A stretch of 64,000 bases of DNA from Salibacterium aidingense DSM 18341 (GTDB taxonomy: Bacteria; Bacillota; Bacilli; Bacillales; Marinococcaceae): positions 1-64,000 of the forward strand of contig NZ_AUCI01000007.1 in assembly GCF_000429685.1 (NCBI RefSeq), written 5' to 3'. Both the position numbers and the translations under genes were made by a program. This document shows, piece by piece, positions 16,712-25,225 of this stretch (the first letter of the stretch is position 1; each line of letters starts with the position of its first letter). Below the pieces are notes generated by a model. It did not search any database. It saw only the letters and a program-made list of their open reading frames with translations, and was not told where the DNA came from.

Positions 16712-17243
16712 TTAGGAAGGCTGGATTCGCTCCATATACCCTTGTATATCTTTTTCTGTCATTCCACCCGTTAGAATATCAATAACTTTTCCGTCTTTGT
16801 TTATGAGAAAGGTTGTTGGCAATGGACCAATCCCATAACTATCTAAAACGGCCTTGTTCTCATCCATAGGAATCGGAAAAGACAATTGATGGCGGTCCAC
16901 AAAACGTTCTACTGCTAATTCTGATTCCCCCACGTTCACCGCAAGAATCTCTACCCCTGTGTCTTTATACCTGATATTGATTATCCATGTAAGGCATTTC
17001 TTCTTCACAAGGAGGGCAATATGTTCCCCAAAAATTTAGAAAAACACCCTGGCCTCGGTAATCATTTAATTCAACGGTTTCTCCTTCAAGTGTTTCCAAT
17101 TGAAAGTTAGGCGCAATATCCCCCTCCGCCACTAATGTGTTTTCGTTTTGAAAAAAATTGGAGTAAAAAATATAACCAAGCAAAACGCCAATGATACTTA
17201 GAAATGACGTCCGAAAATATAGTCGTTTCCTTTTTTTAGACAT
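16712..17243 (-). pseudogene. TlpA/ResA-like thiol-disulfide oxidoreductase, frameshifted
   Basis: A membrane-anchored thioredoxin-fold protein of about 175 residues in two frames. The first (17243-16965) has an N-terminal anchor helix and the active site GTYCPPCEEEMPYM. It stops just after MDNQYQ. The second frame continues with YKDTGVEILAVNV and has the cis-Pro region LPTTFLINKDGKV, to a normal end at 16712. A loss of one or two bases near 16972-16978 explains the break. It would have reduced disulfides outside the membrane with electrons from CcdA. Confidence 0.85.
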
Positions 17244-17638
17244 ATTCCTTTTCGTTCACCTCCTTGTTATGGAAATATATTAAAAAATCTAATACATACT
17301 AATGTACGAGTTGACCAAAAAACAATACTTCTATTATTTTATAAAAATAATATGAAAAAACGATGAAGTAACGAGAAAAAGAAGTGAATAATTTAAGGAA
17401 AGCATATATATAAATGAAAGGTTGTATAACATCAATTATTTCCATTTGCGTTGTAAAAGAATGGTTTTTATCCTTAAATGCAAAGAATATATTTAGAATC
17501 CAAATGCTTGTGCCAAGATACAAGAACGAGAACATACGTTTATTTTGACTGGAGAACAACCTTATATCTGCAATATTATGGATGCCGCGATTTTTTCTTG
17601 TACGTTTATGCGAAAGAACTAATGTTAAGATCATAGAA
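17244..17638. other. Intergenic stretch without a convincing gene
   Basis: An A+T-rich stretch between the ResA-like gene and the terminator of the sulfur operon. One hydrophobic reading frame (minus strand, 17634-17299) begins inside that terminator, has no ribosome binding site and matches nothing I recognise, so I do not call it a gene. Confidence 0.5.
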
Positions 17639-17690
17639 TAAAAGAGGGATAAGAAAGAAAGTCATCCTTCAAATCCCTCTTTTTTTATAT
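17639..17690 (-). terminator. Terminator at the end of the sulfur operon
   Basis: AAAGAGGGAT (17642 onwards) pairs with ATCCCTCTTT (up to 17684) with a 22-base loop, flanked by A and T runs. It overlaps the 3' end of the methyltransferase gene, marking the end of the minus-strand cst-like cluster. Confidence 0.75.
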
Positions 17691-18257
17691 CATAATGGCA
17701 TTCACAGCGTAATTCTCCTCATTATTTAATGAAATATATTCGACATCAAACCCATTATCCTGCATCATTTTTATTAAATCCTCGGAAGAAATACGATGGG
17801 AAAGGGGCGGCCCTGCTGCAGTTTCCTTAGCCTCCCACTCCACCACTATACATTGTCCCTGAGATTTTAAAATCCGTTTTATTTCATTCAGCGCCTTTGA
17901 TACACTATTGACCTCATGTATAACAAAAGCAGCCAGTACTTTATCAACTGAATCATTATCCATCTGAATATTTTCCAGATCACTGACAACATATTGAATG
18001 TTATGAATTTGAGCGGTGTCCACCCTGTCTTTTAACATATCCAGCATGTTAGGTTCAAGGTCGACGGCGTATACCGGTTGTTCCGTTTGTTCTGCCATTA
18101 GAAGTGTAAATAAACCGTTCCCCGCGCCCAGATCGGCAATATGATCTTCAGGTGTAATAGACAAATGTTTCAAAAGCTGCTGCGGCTGTAATGAAGCGAT
18201 TCGTTCTTCATCTAAAAGCTTTTCTGCATTTTTGGGGTCAAACTTCTTCTCAGACAT
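17685..18257 (-). CDS. SAM-dependent methyltransferase at the end of the sulfur operon
   Basis: A 190-residue class I methyltransferase: motif I IADLGAGNGLFTLLM, acidic end of strand 2 in VYAVDLEPNM, motif III region FVIHEVNSVSKALNEIKRILKSQG. The ATG at 18257 is chosen because GGAAGGAG lies eight bases before it; two ATG or TTG-type codons upstream are too close to that site. It starts 27 bases behind the DsrE-like gene, has no promoter-like gap, and a strong terminator follows, so it belongs to the persulfide operon. Methylation of sulfide or a small thiol is an attractive guess from context only. Confidence 0.8.
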   Translation of the reverse strand: MSEKKFDPKNAEKLLDEERIASLQPQQLLKHLSITPEDHIADLGAGNGLFTLLMAEQTEQPVYAVDLEPNMLDMLKDRVDTAQIHNIQYVVSDLENIQMDNDSVDKVLAAFVIHEVNSVSKALNEIKRILKSQGQCIVVEWEAKETAAGPPLSHRISSEDLIKMMQDNGFDVEYISLNNEENYAVNAIMI

Positions 18258-18284
18258 TTCCATTCTCCTTCCAAGATGCATCGA

Positions 18285-18773
18285 TTATATAAACAGGTTA
18301 AGGTTCGAATGTTCAGCCTCAGACAAGTAGGAAGCGACACCGGCATATTCGAGTCCGTCGATGAGCTCTTCTTCTTTTAGGCCCATTACATCCATCGACA
18401 TCGTACAGGCAACCATCTTAATATCCAGTTCCTGCGCCATCTCGATCATTTCTTGAAGCGAGGACACGTTATGATTTTTCATCATTTTTTTCATCATCTT
18501 CGGTCCCATGCCGCCGAAGTTCATTTTGGAGAGGCTCAGCTTTTCTGGCCCCCGCGGCATTATTTTTTCAAACATTTTCTCCATGAACTTCTTATCACTA
18601 CCGCCCTGCACATTTTCCTTCCGGAGAACGTTCAGGCCCCAGAACGTGAAAAACATCGTTACCTGTTTTCCCATCGCTGCGGCACCGGTCGCAATGATAA
18701 AACTCGCCATCGCTTTATCGAGATCGCCGTCAAAGACGATCATTGTGGTACCGTTCTTTTCTTCTTCTGCCAT
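18285..18773 (-). CDS. DsrE/DsrF-like sulfurtransferase (DsrE2 type)
   Basis: A 162-residue protein of the DsrE2/DrsH family, soluble or weakly membrane-associated, with the typical GDLDKAMASFIIATGAAAMGK start and FFTFWGLNVLRK segment and Cys in MVACTMSMDVMG at the position that carries persulfide in DsrE-type proteins. Such proteins pass sulfane sulfur to or from TusA. It sits 13 bases behind tusA in the same operon. Confidence 0.85.
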   Translation of the reverse strand: MAEEEKNGTTMIVFDGDLDKAMASFIIATGAAAMGKQVTMFFTFWGLNVLRKENVQGGSDKKFMEKMFEKIMPRGPEKLSLSKMNFGGMGPKMMKKMMKNHNVSSLQEMIEMAQELDIKMVACTMSMDVMGLKEEELIDGLEYAGVASYLSEAEHSNLNLFI

Positions 18774-18786
18774 GACAAAGACCTCC

Positions 18787-19014
18787 TTATGCTTTTTTTA
18801 TCCAGAATTTCAGAATATCGTTCTCTTCGTCCTGCTGTACAAGTTCGTGGCCCGAGGACTTCGTCCAGGCTGGGATGTCGGATGCGGCCCCTTTATCGGT
18901 GGCGTGGATTTCAAGAATGTCCCCGGCATTCAGGTTATCGATTTCTTTTTTCGCTTTGACCACCGGCATCGGACAAGCAAGTCCTTCCGCGTTTAATACT
19001 TTATTACTTTCCAT
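18787..19014 (-). CDS. tusA: TusA-family sulfur carrier
   Basis: A 75-residue single-domain TusA-like protein with the CPMPVVKAKK motif; the first Cys carries the persulfide. It shares the operon with the DsrE-like gene and the Rhd-MBL enzyme. A second TusA domain is fused to a rhodanese two genes upstream. It probably relays sulfane sulfur among these enzymes in the cytoplasm. Confidence 0.9.
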   Translation of the reverse strand: MESNKVLNAEGLACPMPVVKAKKEIDNLNAGDILEIHATDKGAASDIPAWTKSSGHELVQQDEENDILKFWIKKA

Positions 19015-19069
19015 GAAAAATCTCTCCTTCTTAAAATCATTATTTTTTCAAATGTTCATCTTTGTGCTG

Positions 19070-20200
19070 CTAGGATACAGCGCAGCGGTTCGGTCCGATT
19101 TCCATTTCTGTTTTCTCTTCTTCTGTCGGTGCTGCCTGCCCCATGTTTGTCTGACGGATTGTCGCGTAAGAGTTCGGCTGCGGCGGCAGGTTTTCGGTTA
19201 CCGTCCGGCGGAACGTGTCTTTATCTTCAATATTTAACCCGTGATTGCGGGCGTACAGATCATCCAGCTTTGCCATAACACGGCCGCTATCATCCAGTTC
19301 TTCTTTTTTGGAGAAGTGAGCCGGCAGCACAATTAGATTCCTATCAAGATTGGCATAACGACTGTACAGGGTTTCGCGCAGATCCCCGACCCAGTCTTCG
19401 GCTTTACCGGCGAGATCCGGACGGCCGATGGAGTCCACGAACAGAATGTCACCGGTAAGCAGGTACTGATTGTCTACAACCAGCGAAGTACTGCCAATCG
19501 TATGCCCCGGGGAGTACAGGGCCTGAATGTCAATCTCCGTGCTCCCCACCGTTAATGTCTTCCCGTCTTCGAGCGGTTCATAGGAAAAAGTGACCCCGCC
19601 GGCATCAGCTTCCGGAAGCAGGTACGACGCGTCGAAGCGCTCGGCAAGCTCACGGCCTCCGGAAATATGATCGGCGTGCAGGTGCGTATCCACCGCATAT
19701 TTCAGTACGGCCTGTTTCTCCTCTAGAAAAGAGGCAAACGCATCGGTAAATCGCACCGGATCCACAATGGCTGCTTCTCCGTTCGAAAGAACAGCATAGG
19801 AAAGGCATCCTTTTCCGATCCGGACAAATTGATAGAGTTCCCCTCCATCGGTCAGATCCGCTGCTTTGACCGACTCGATATGCTCACTCCATGTCTTCAT
19901 GCCGCCCTGGAGGTATAAATAATCCCCTCCGTCCGCTTCTGCCAGCATATCTGCGACAAACTGCGATGATCCTTCTTTTGCACAGACGATCAGGACTTCT
20001 TTATCCGATGGAATCCGATCAAGAATCTCATCGATCCCGTCCAGCAGTTCAAAATACGGCTTATTGATGATCTCCACGTTTTTTCCTTCCACTTTCCAGT
20101 CCTGAAATTCGTCTTCATTTCGTACGTCCAGGATAAATAAAGGCTCCTGGTTCATGACTTTCTTTGCCAGTTCCGCGGCTGTTAAGGCTTGAATTCCCAT
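19070..20200 (-). CDS. Rhodanese - metallo-beta-lactamase fusion, persulfide dioxygenase-like
   Basis: A 376-residue protein with a rhodanese domain first (about 1-115; active loop IVCAKEGSS with Cys) and an ETHE1-type metallo-beta-lactamase domain second (about 120-330; [35 protein letters not shown]). The order is opposite to that of classical CstB. Enzymes of this type oxidise glutathione, CoA or bacillithiol persulfide to sulfite with O2 and iron. It follows the TusA-rhodanese gene by 15 bases. The C-terminus is extended by about 40 residues with a RCAVS end. Confidence 0.85.
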   Translation of the reverse strand: MGIQALTAAELAKKVMNQEPLFILDVRNEDEFQDWKVEGKNVEIINKPYFELLDGIDEILDRIPSDKEVLIVCAKEGSSQFVADMLAEADGGDYLYLQGGMKTWSEHIESVKAADLTDGGELYQFVRIGKGCLSYAVLSNGEAAIVDPVRFTDAFASFLEEKQAVLKYAVDTHLHADHISGGRELAERFDASYLLPEADAGGVTFSYEPLEDGKTLTVGSTEIDIQALYSPGHTIGSTSLVVDNQYLLTGDILFVDSIGRPDLAGKAEDWVGDLRETLYSRYANLDRNLIVLPAHFSKKEELDDSGRVMAKLDDLYARNHGLNIEDKDTFRRTVTENLPPQPNSYATIRQTNMGQAAPTEEEKTEMEIGPNRCAVS

Positions 20201-20215
20201 TTCTTTTCCCCTTTC

Positions 20216-20788
20216 TTATTCCTTTTCTTCCGTTAGAGCGCCATCCCATTCCGACATGCCCGGATTCACATTCACGACATGGTCAAAACCATTCCTCTGC
20301 AGCATATGGGCTGCCATGCTGCTGCGGCGGCCGGTTCGGCACACGACGTGAATCGTATGGGAAGCGTCCAGCTCTTTCATTCTGTCTTCCAGTTCTCCAA
20401 GCGGAATCGACATCGCTTCCGGGATGTGGGCAAACCCGTATTCCGCCGGCTCCCGGACATCAAGCACCGTGACATTGTCCCGGCTGCGGGCCTCGTTTAA
20501 TGCTTCGTTGGTGACTTCATGAGGAAACGGCGTTTCTTCTTTCGTTTCCTCCGGATCAGCCTTACGCACGTAATGGTACAGTACATCACCCGCTTCTCTC
20601 GTGCCGACGTATTCATGCCCGGTTGTTTTCGCCCAGCCCTTGAGATCGGCAAGTGACCCGCGGTCTGTCGCCTGGACTTCCAGCACCTCACCGGCATTCA
20701 TGGTTTCTACCGCTTTTTTCGTTTTAACAATCGGCATCGGACAGGCCAGTCCTTTGGCATCCACCCGTTCATTGACTTTCATGCTCAT
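20216..20788 (-). CDS. TusA-rhodanese fusion sulfurtransferase (CstA-like)
   Basis: A 190-residue two-domain sulfurtransferase: TusA domain (about 1-75; ACPMPIVKTKK) and rhodanese domain (about 90-185; VLDVREPAEY, VVCRTGRRSS with catalytic Cys). In staphylococci the multidomain CstA plays the corresponding role, passing persulfide sulfur between carriers. GGAGGGAG precedes the start, and a CstR-type operator lies 18-33 bases upstream of it, so the gene probably has its own regulated promoter heading the tail half of the cluster. Confidence 0.85.
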   Translation of the reverse strand: MSMKVNERVDAKGLACPMPIVKTKKAVETMNAGEVLEVQATDRGSLADLKGWAKTTGHEYVGTREAGDVLYHYVRKADPEETKEETPFPHEVTNEALNEARSRDNVTVLDVREPAEYGFAHIPEAMSIPLGELEDRMKELDASHTIHVVCRTGRRSSMAAHMLQRNGFDHVVNVNPGMSEWDGALTEEKE

Positions 20789-20805
20789 TGTGCTCCCTCC
20801 TATAT

Positions 20806-20821
20806 ATACGGCATGGGGTAT
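20806..20821 (-). promoter_or_regulatory. CstR-type operator in front of the TusA-rhodanese gene
   Basis: Minus strand ATACCCCATGCCGTAT. It is one of four near-identical pseudo-palindromes (C-rich left half, G-rich right half between A/T ends) in the cluster, and resembles CsoR/CstR-family operators. It lies just upstream of the ribosome binding site. Confidence 0.75.
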
Positions 20822-20880
20822 ATAAAAACTAAAAAAATATATACATAAGACAGAAAAATAATTCTGTCAACCTTGTTTTA

Positions 20881-21669
20881 TTATCCCACAATATCAATCC
20901 ACATTTTAACCGCCGTGGCGAGTATCAATAAAGCCAGAATGCCCTGCAGTATTTTTGTATTTACTTTTTTCCCGAATGCTGCGCCAATCGAAGCTGCCAG
21001 AAGGCTCGCAACTACCATCACCGCGGCCGGAAGCAGCAGTACCTGCCCGGTTATCAGTTTCCCGGCCGTTGCGCCGATCGAAGAAATAAAAGTTACCGCA
21101 AGAGAGGTCGCAATGGCCATCCGTGTTGGAATCTTTAATACAACGAGTAAAATCGGAACGAGAATAAACGCTCCGGCCGCTCCTACAATACCGGCACCTA
21201 TACCTACAACAAAGGCCGATCCGGCGGCAGTGGCGCGGTTAAAAGACACTTCTTCATTCGGAATGTCTTCTCTTCCCTTTTTCGGAATAAACATCATGAT
21301 CACAGCAATCGTGGCAAGGATCGCATACACCATGTTCACGCCGTCATCTGTCATCAGATTGGAACCCAGGGCCCCGATTAAACTGCCGAGCAGAATACTG
21401 ATGCCCATGTATAAAATAAGGGATTTATTTAAATACCCGCCTTTACGGTATGCCCATACTCCGCCTATCGTGGCAAAAAACACCTGCACGGCGCTGATAC
21501 CCGCTACTTCGTGGGACGTAAATGCAGAAAAGCCGAGAAGCGGCGGAATATAAAGCAGCATCGGGTATTTAATAATGGAGCCGCCGATACCGACCATCCC
21601 GGAAACAAAAGATCCCCCGAATCCAATGAGAAATAAAACAATGATAAACAGTATACTGTATTCCATCAT
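20881..21669 (-). CDS. TauE/SafE-family sulfite/sulfur-anion exporter
   Basis: A 262-residue membrane protein with seven or eight helices and the [19 protein letters not shown] start typical of TauE/SafE. The ATG at 21669, six bases behind AAGGGG, is used instead of a longer frame that overlaps the rhodanese gene. In the staphylococcal cst system a TauE-type exporter removes sulfite made by the persulfide dioxygenase; the gene setting here implies the same. It starts 14 bases after the stand-alone rhodanese gene. Confidence 0.88.
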   Translation of the reverse strand: MMEYSILFIIVLFLIGFGGSFVSGMVGIGGSIIKYPMLLYIPPLLGFSAFTSHEVAGISAVQVFFATIGGVWAYRKGGYLNKSLILYMGISILLGSLIGALGSNLMTDDGVNMVYAILATIAVIMMFIPKKGREDIPNEEVSFNRATAAGSAFVVGIGAGIVGAAGAFILVPILLVVLKIPTRMAIATSLAVTFISSIGATAGKLITGQVLLLPAAVMVVASLLAASIGAAFGKKVNTKILQGILALLILATAVKMWIDIVG

Positions 21670-21683
21670 GTTCTGCCCCTTCC

Positions 21684-21992
21684 TTACGCTTCTATATCCC
21701 CCTGCCATTTCATCATACCGCCGGTCATATTCTTTACATTATATCCGTTTTTCTGCAGATGTTTTGCCGCTTTTGCGCTTCGGTGCCCGGAACGGCAGAC
21801 CATCACATACTGCCCGTTCGTATCCAGGTCTTTCATTCTTTCGGCGAGTTCATCCAAGGGAATATTTACCGCCTGCGGTATCTTTCCCTGCCGGACTTCC
21901 TCCCGGGAACGCACATCAATGACCTTCACCGTTTCACGCTGTATCTGCTGTTCCGCCTCTTGCGGTGATAGTTTTGAAATAGACGAAAACAT
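21684..21992 (-). CDS. Single-domain rhodanese sulfurtransferase
   Basis: A 102-residue rhodanese: [24 protein letters not shown] and the catalytic loop [10 protein letters not shown] with Cys near residue 70. It moves sulfane sulfur between low-molecular thiols and proteins. A CstR-type operator lies immediately upstream (22008-22025), and the TauE/SafE gene follows closely. Confidence 0.9.
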   Translation of the reverse strand: MFSSISKLSPQEAEQQIQRETVKVIDVRSREEVRQGKIPQAVNIPLDELAERMKDLDTNGQYVMVCRSGHRSAKAAKHLQKNGYNVKNMTGGMMKWQGDIEA

Positions 21993-22007
21993 AAACTCAC
22001 ATATACT

Positions 22008-22025
22008 ATTACCCCTATGGGTATT
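22008..22025 (+). promoter_or_regulatory. CstR-type operator in front of the rhodanese gene
   Basis: The core TACCCCTATGGGTA is flanked by A/T bases, close to the classic CsoR/CstR pseudo-palindrome. It lies between the cstR stop and the start of the rhodanese gene, 16 bases upstream of the ATG. Confidence 0.8.
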
Positions 22026-22051
22026 ATAATGAGTTAAAAAAATTTATTTTT

Positions 22052-22312
22052 TTATCTGCTTTTGCCGAGCAGTTCTATCGCTTCCTGAACATATTCAGAG
22101 GTGTCGCCGCCCTGTTCGATCTGTTCGCGGATACACTCCTCCAGATTCTCCGCCACGATATAGGCCATCGCGCGGTCGAGCGCGGTTCTTGCGGCGGATA
22201 TCTGATAGACGACGTCTTTGCAGTCCTTGCTTTCTTCCATCATTTTCTGAACACCGCGGACCTGTCCTTCGACACGTTTTAATCTATTTTTCATTTCTGC
22301 TGTATATTCCAT
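22052..22312 (-). CDS. cstR: CstR-like persulfide-sensing repressor (CsoR family)
   Basis: An 86-residue all-helical DUF156/CsoR-family repressor. The ATG at 22312 (after GGGGTGAA) is used. The two sensor cysteines fall at residues 31 (SKDCKD) and 60 (LEECIRE), the positions of the dithiol in staphylococcal CstR, and the copper-ligand His of true CsoR, four residues before the second Cys, is Asn here. This fits a persulfide sensor rather than a copper sensor. Reaction of the cysteines with persulfide releases DNA. It probably represses itself and the rest of the cluster through the four operators listed, one of which overlaps its own upstream region. Confidence 0.85.
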   Translation of the reverse strand: MEYTAEMKNRLKRVEGQVRGVQKMMEESKDCKDVVYQISAARTALDRAMAYIVAENLEECIREQIEQGGDTSEYVQEAIELLGKSR

Positions 22313-22328
22313 ATTTTCACCCCTTATC

Positions 22329-22344
22329 ATACCATGTGGGGTAT
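22329..22344 (-). promoter_or_regulatory. CstR-type operator in front of cstR
   Basis: Minus strand ATACCCCACATGGTAT, ending 17 bases before the cstR start and therefore close to or within the promoter and leader. Suggests autoregulation. Confidence 0.75.
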
Positions 22345-22393
22345 AGTATACACCGGCATGAAGGATTCGTCAATATTCCCTTGTAAACATATC

Positions 22394-22432
22394 GGGGAAG
22401 GCCCTTATGAAAGATAAGAGCCGGTTCCCCTG
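22394..22432 (-). terminator. Hairpin behind the MBL-rhodanese gene
   Basis: GGGGAA-GGC pairs with GCC-GGTTCCCC across an AT-rich loop directly after the stop at 22436. The tail is T-rich on the plus side only, so it is a weak or bulged terminator for the minus strand. Confidence 0.5.
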
Positions 22433-22435
22433 CTT

Positions 22436-23848
22436 TTATTCTGTCTCCAGATTCTCGTTTTTCCACCTCATCATGCCGCCCAGCATATTCTTCACATCGT
22501 ACCCTTTATTCAGAAGAATGCTGGCAGCTATAGCAGAACGTTTGCCGGAACCGCAGTGCACTGCTACCGGTTTATCTTTCGGCGGGAGATCCTCATCTGT
22601 TCCGGCAGGCAGATGGCCGAGCATGATGTGCTCCGCTCCCGGAATACGCTCCCGCTCCCGTTCATCCTGAAACCGGACGTCCAGCACCCGTATATTTCCA
22701 GATTCTTTTTTTTCTTTTACTTCCTGCGGCGTGATGTTTTCATACGTGCGCAGACGGCTGGCACGTTCCGTGACGTCCGCCGGCATGAAGCCTTCGATAC
22801 GATCCATTCCGATACCGTACAGGGCATCCCGTATCGCTTCGTGATCGGTTTCGGCGCCGATCAGATAAATATTCGATTCATAATCCGTCAGCCACCCCAT
22901 CCATTCGGTAAATGCTTCCGGATAGGAAATATTGATCGTGCCGGGGATATGACCGCGGGCATACGCAGCCGGATTTCTCGTATCAACAACCATGTTATTT
23001 TCATTCTCAGCCAGCCTCTCCACTTCTTCAGCATCAATGGCCAATAGTACCGGCGGATGAACCTCGGATAAATATTCTGCCCCGTACTTATTGATTTCTT
23101 TCATGTTAGCAAAGTAAGCCGGCGGTTCCGGCTGGCCATCCAGCAGAAAGTCGACAAATTCCTGTTCCTGCTCCGGCTGGAACGCCGGATTAAACATCTT
23201 TTCATAGCCAACAGTCGTGGTCGGCACAGCGCCAAGCGCTTTACCGCACGAGCTTCCCGCACCGTGCCCGGGCCAGATCTGCAGGTAGTCTTCAAACTGT
23301 TTGAACGACTGAATAGAGGCAAACATCTGTCTTGCGCCGGCATCTGCCGAATCTTTTACTCCCACGGATTTTTCCAGAAGATCCGGGCGCCCGACGTCTC
23401 CAACAAAGACAAAGTCACCGGTGAATACCCCGATCGGTTTTTCCGGATGGGCGCCATCCGTGAGCAGATAAGAAACATGTTCCGGTGTATGCCCCGGGGT
23501 GTGAAGAACATCCATCCACACATTTCCGACGTGAATTCTGTCTTTGTCGCGCACCCCTTTTGTATTCAGGCTGGAATCAAAGGCATAGCCTCCGTTTTCC
23601 TCTCCTTCTGCCGAGTGATAGATCACCGCACCTGTCCGGCCGGAAAGTTCCACCGCCCCGGATACAAAATCCGCATGAACGTGTGTTTCCATCGCGCCCG
23701 TAATGGTGAATCCCTGTTCTTCTGCAATCTGAAGATATGGATTAACATGCCGGGACGGATCGATCACCACCGCTTCCCCGGTCTTTTGACAGCCGACCAT
23801 GTAGGACGCCTGTGCCAGTTCATTGTCATAAAGATATTTTAAATACAT
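22436..23848 (-). CDS. cstB: CstB-like persulfide dioxygenase with two rhodanese domains
   Basis: A 470-residue enzyme: metallo-beta-lactamase dioxygenase domain (about 1-250; METHVHADFVSG, TPGHTPEHVS, FTGDFVFVGDVGRPDL, WPGHGAGSSCG), a degenerate rhodanese domain (about 265-360; loop LIGAETD without Cys) and a C-terminal active rhodanese (about 370-470; VAVHCGSGKRS). This is the domain order of staphylococcal CstB, which turns persulfides into thiosulfate by coupling oxidation with sulfur transfer. It is transcribed separately from cstR, with its own operator 42 bases upstream. An AGGGAG site precedes the ATG. Confidence 0.9.
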   Translation of the reverse strand: MYLKYLYDNELAQASYMVGCQKTGEAVVIDPSRHVNPYLQIAEEQGFTITGAMETHVHADFVSGAVELSGRTGAVIYHSAEGEENGGYAFDSSLNTKGVRDKDRIHVGNVWMDVLHTPGHTPEHVSYLLTDGAHPEKPIGVFTGDFVFVGDVGRPDLLEKSVGVKDSADAGARQMFASIQSFKQFEDYLQIWPGHGAGSSCGKALGAVPTTTVGYEKMFNPAFQPEQEQEFVDFLLDGQPEPPAYFANMKEINKYGAEYLSEVHPPVLLAIDAEEVERLAENENNMVVDTRNPAAYARGHIPGTINISYPEAFTEWMGWLTDYESNIYLIGAETDHEAIRDALYGIGMDRIEGFMPADVTERASRLRTYENITPQEVKEKKESGNIRVLDVRFQDERERERIPGAEHIMLGHLPAGTDEDLPPKDKPVAVHCGSGKRSAIAASILLNKGYDVKNMLGGMMRWKNENLETE

Positions 23849-23889
23849 GATAAGGCAACTCCCTTTCTTGTATTTTTCACAAAATTACA

Positions 23890-23905
23890 ATACCCCGTAC
23901 CGTAT
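23890..23905 (+). promoter_or_regulatory. CstR-type operator in front of cstB
   Basis: ATACCCCGTACCGTAT, 42 bases before the cstB start. The match to the other three operators shows that the gene belongs to the same regulon although it lies upstream of cstR. Confidence 0.75.
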
Positions 23906-24036
23906 TTTTTAATTTATTATATTTTTTTCTATTATGTCAAACTATATGATGGTGTACTATTTAATCAAATTTTTTATTAAAGTGATTCACTTATTAATTT
24001 TTTCCATTTGGATAATTATGCAAAATATACAAGGTG

Positions 24037-24067
24037 AAAAAGGGACCACTAAATGGTCCCCTTTTTG
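24037..24067 (-). terminator. Bidirectional terminator
   Basis: AAAAGGGACCA pairs with TGGTCCCCTTTTT around a short loop, about 35 bases behind the cupin gene stop. Confidence 0.8.
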
Positions 24068-24099
24068 TATTCAGGTGAATTTTTGAATTTTCTTTTTCA

Positions 24100-24648
24100 T
24101 TACGGGTTGGGATGATGCCCGGCAATCGTGGCGTCTTCTTTAGTAGGATGAACCGTCCCAAATGGATGTTCAGGGGGCGCATAAATCGTATACAATTTCA
24201 GTGGTTTAGATCCTGTATTAACTAAGTTATGCCATTTACCAGCTGGCACCATAATAGCATCATCATCAAATACTTTGCGCTGGAAATACAAATGGTCTTC
24301 TGTATCACCAATCTGAACAAGCCCATGACCGTCTTCTATACGTAAAAATTGATCCACATCCGGATGTATTTCCAAGCCGATATCTGTTCCCGGCGGAATA
24401 CTCATTACCGTGACTTGTAGATGATCCCCCGTCCATATTGCCGTTCGAAAGGTTTCATTCTGTTTCGAAGCTTCATTGATGTTTACAACATAGGGATTCG
24501 ATCCATAATCCTTCCATTCTTTTGTATCCTGAAAAAGTTGAGGCCTATATCCTCTTTCCGGCGAAAACGTTTCTTGTACTGGCTGAATTCCATAGTGGAA
24601 TGTAGGAATATTTACGAAATATGGGTAAGGGTACATACAATAGTACAT
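24100..24648 (-). CDS. Cupin-domain protein
   Basis: A 182-residue protein. A Tyr/Pro-rich N-terminus (YCMYPYPYFVNIP) is followed by a single cupin barrel with metal-ligand motifs GLEIHPDVDQFLRIEDG and VPAGKWHNLVNTG; all His and Glu ligands appear kept. Similar cupins occur singly in Bacillaceae and no reaction is known. GGGGAG lies before the ATG, and a terminator follows the gene, so it is a single-gene unit. Confidence 0.8.
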   Translation of the reverse strand: MYYCMYPYPYFVNIPTFHYGIQPVQETFSPERGYRPQLFQDTKEWKDYGSNPYVVNINEASKQNETFRTAIWTGDHLQVTVMSIPPGTDIGLEIHPDVDQFLRIEDGHGLVQIGDTEDHLYFQRKVFDDDAIMVPAGKWHNLVNTGSKPLKLYTIYAPPEHPFGTVHPTKEDATIAGHHPNP

Positions 24649-24816
24649 TTTAGCTCACTCCCCTTTATCAATTTTTATAATTTATGCTTCGAGCCCAGAA
24701 AATGTACCTTGGTTAATGGTGGTTATTTAACAACCGGTAATTAAAAGAGTGAAGCTTCGTTCTTCTGATAAAAATTGCGGTTCTATGAAGGGGCTAGTTT
24801 ACTAGACAAAACTTAT

Positions 24817-25005
24817 TCAGTCGGACTGCTTCACACTAAGTACGGTAATCGTAACCAGGATGAGCACCATTCCAAGAAGTTGAATGATGGTCAAATAATC
24901 TCCGATAAGTAGAACGCCAAATAATGAAGCTGGCACGGGCTCTACCATGGCGATCATCGAAGCAGTTGTGGTGGCAGTCCGTCGAATACCAATCACATAA
25001 AATAT
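24817..25005 (-). pseudogene. C-terminal remnant of an EamA-type transporter
   Basis: The minus strand encodes the last two helices of a DMT/EamA permease, with the typical MVEPVPASLFGVLL and LGMVLILVTITVLS segments and a proper stop at 24817-24819. Nothing upstream of about 25005 continues the gene, so about four fifths is deleted. The rest of the stretch 24649-25225 holds nothing recognisable. Confidence 0.75.
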
Positions 25006-25225
25006 AAATGAAATTATTTGCTTATATACACTTAAATCAGATCGAATTGGAATATGAAAGGCCGATTAAGGGATAGAGGGAAAAACATAGAAGATTGATA
25101 TCAGATATATCAATTTAAAGTTTGTAACAAATGGGGTTTAGTTCAAGAACAATTTTATGGTTGATTATCCATATTTCAAGTCTTCTGTTTAAGGGCGCTT
25201 ATCCGGAACAAGGAAAGCATCTTTT

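Noticed and set aside
17299-17634. Hydrophobic 111-codon frame on the minus strand
   Set aside because: It starts within a terminator, lacks a ribosome site, and has the composition of A+T-rich noncoding DNA.
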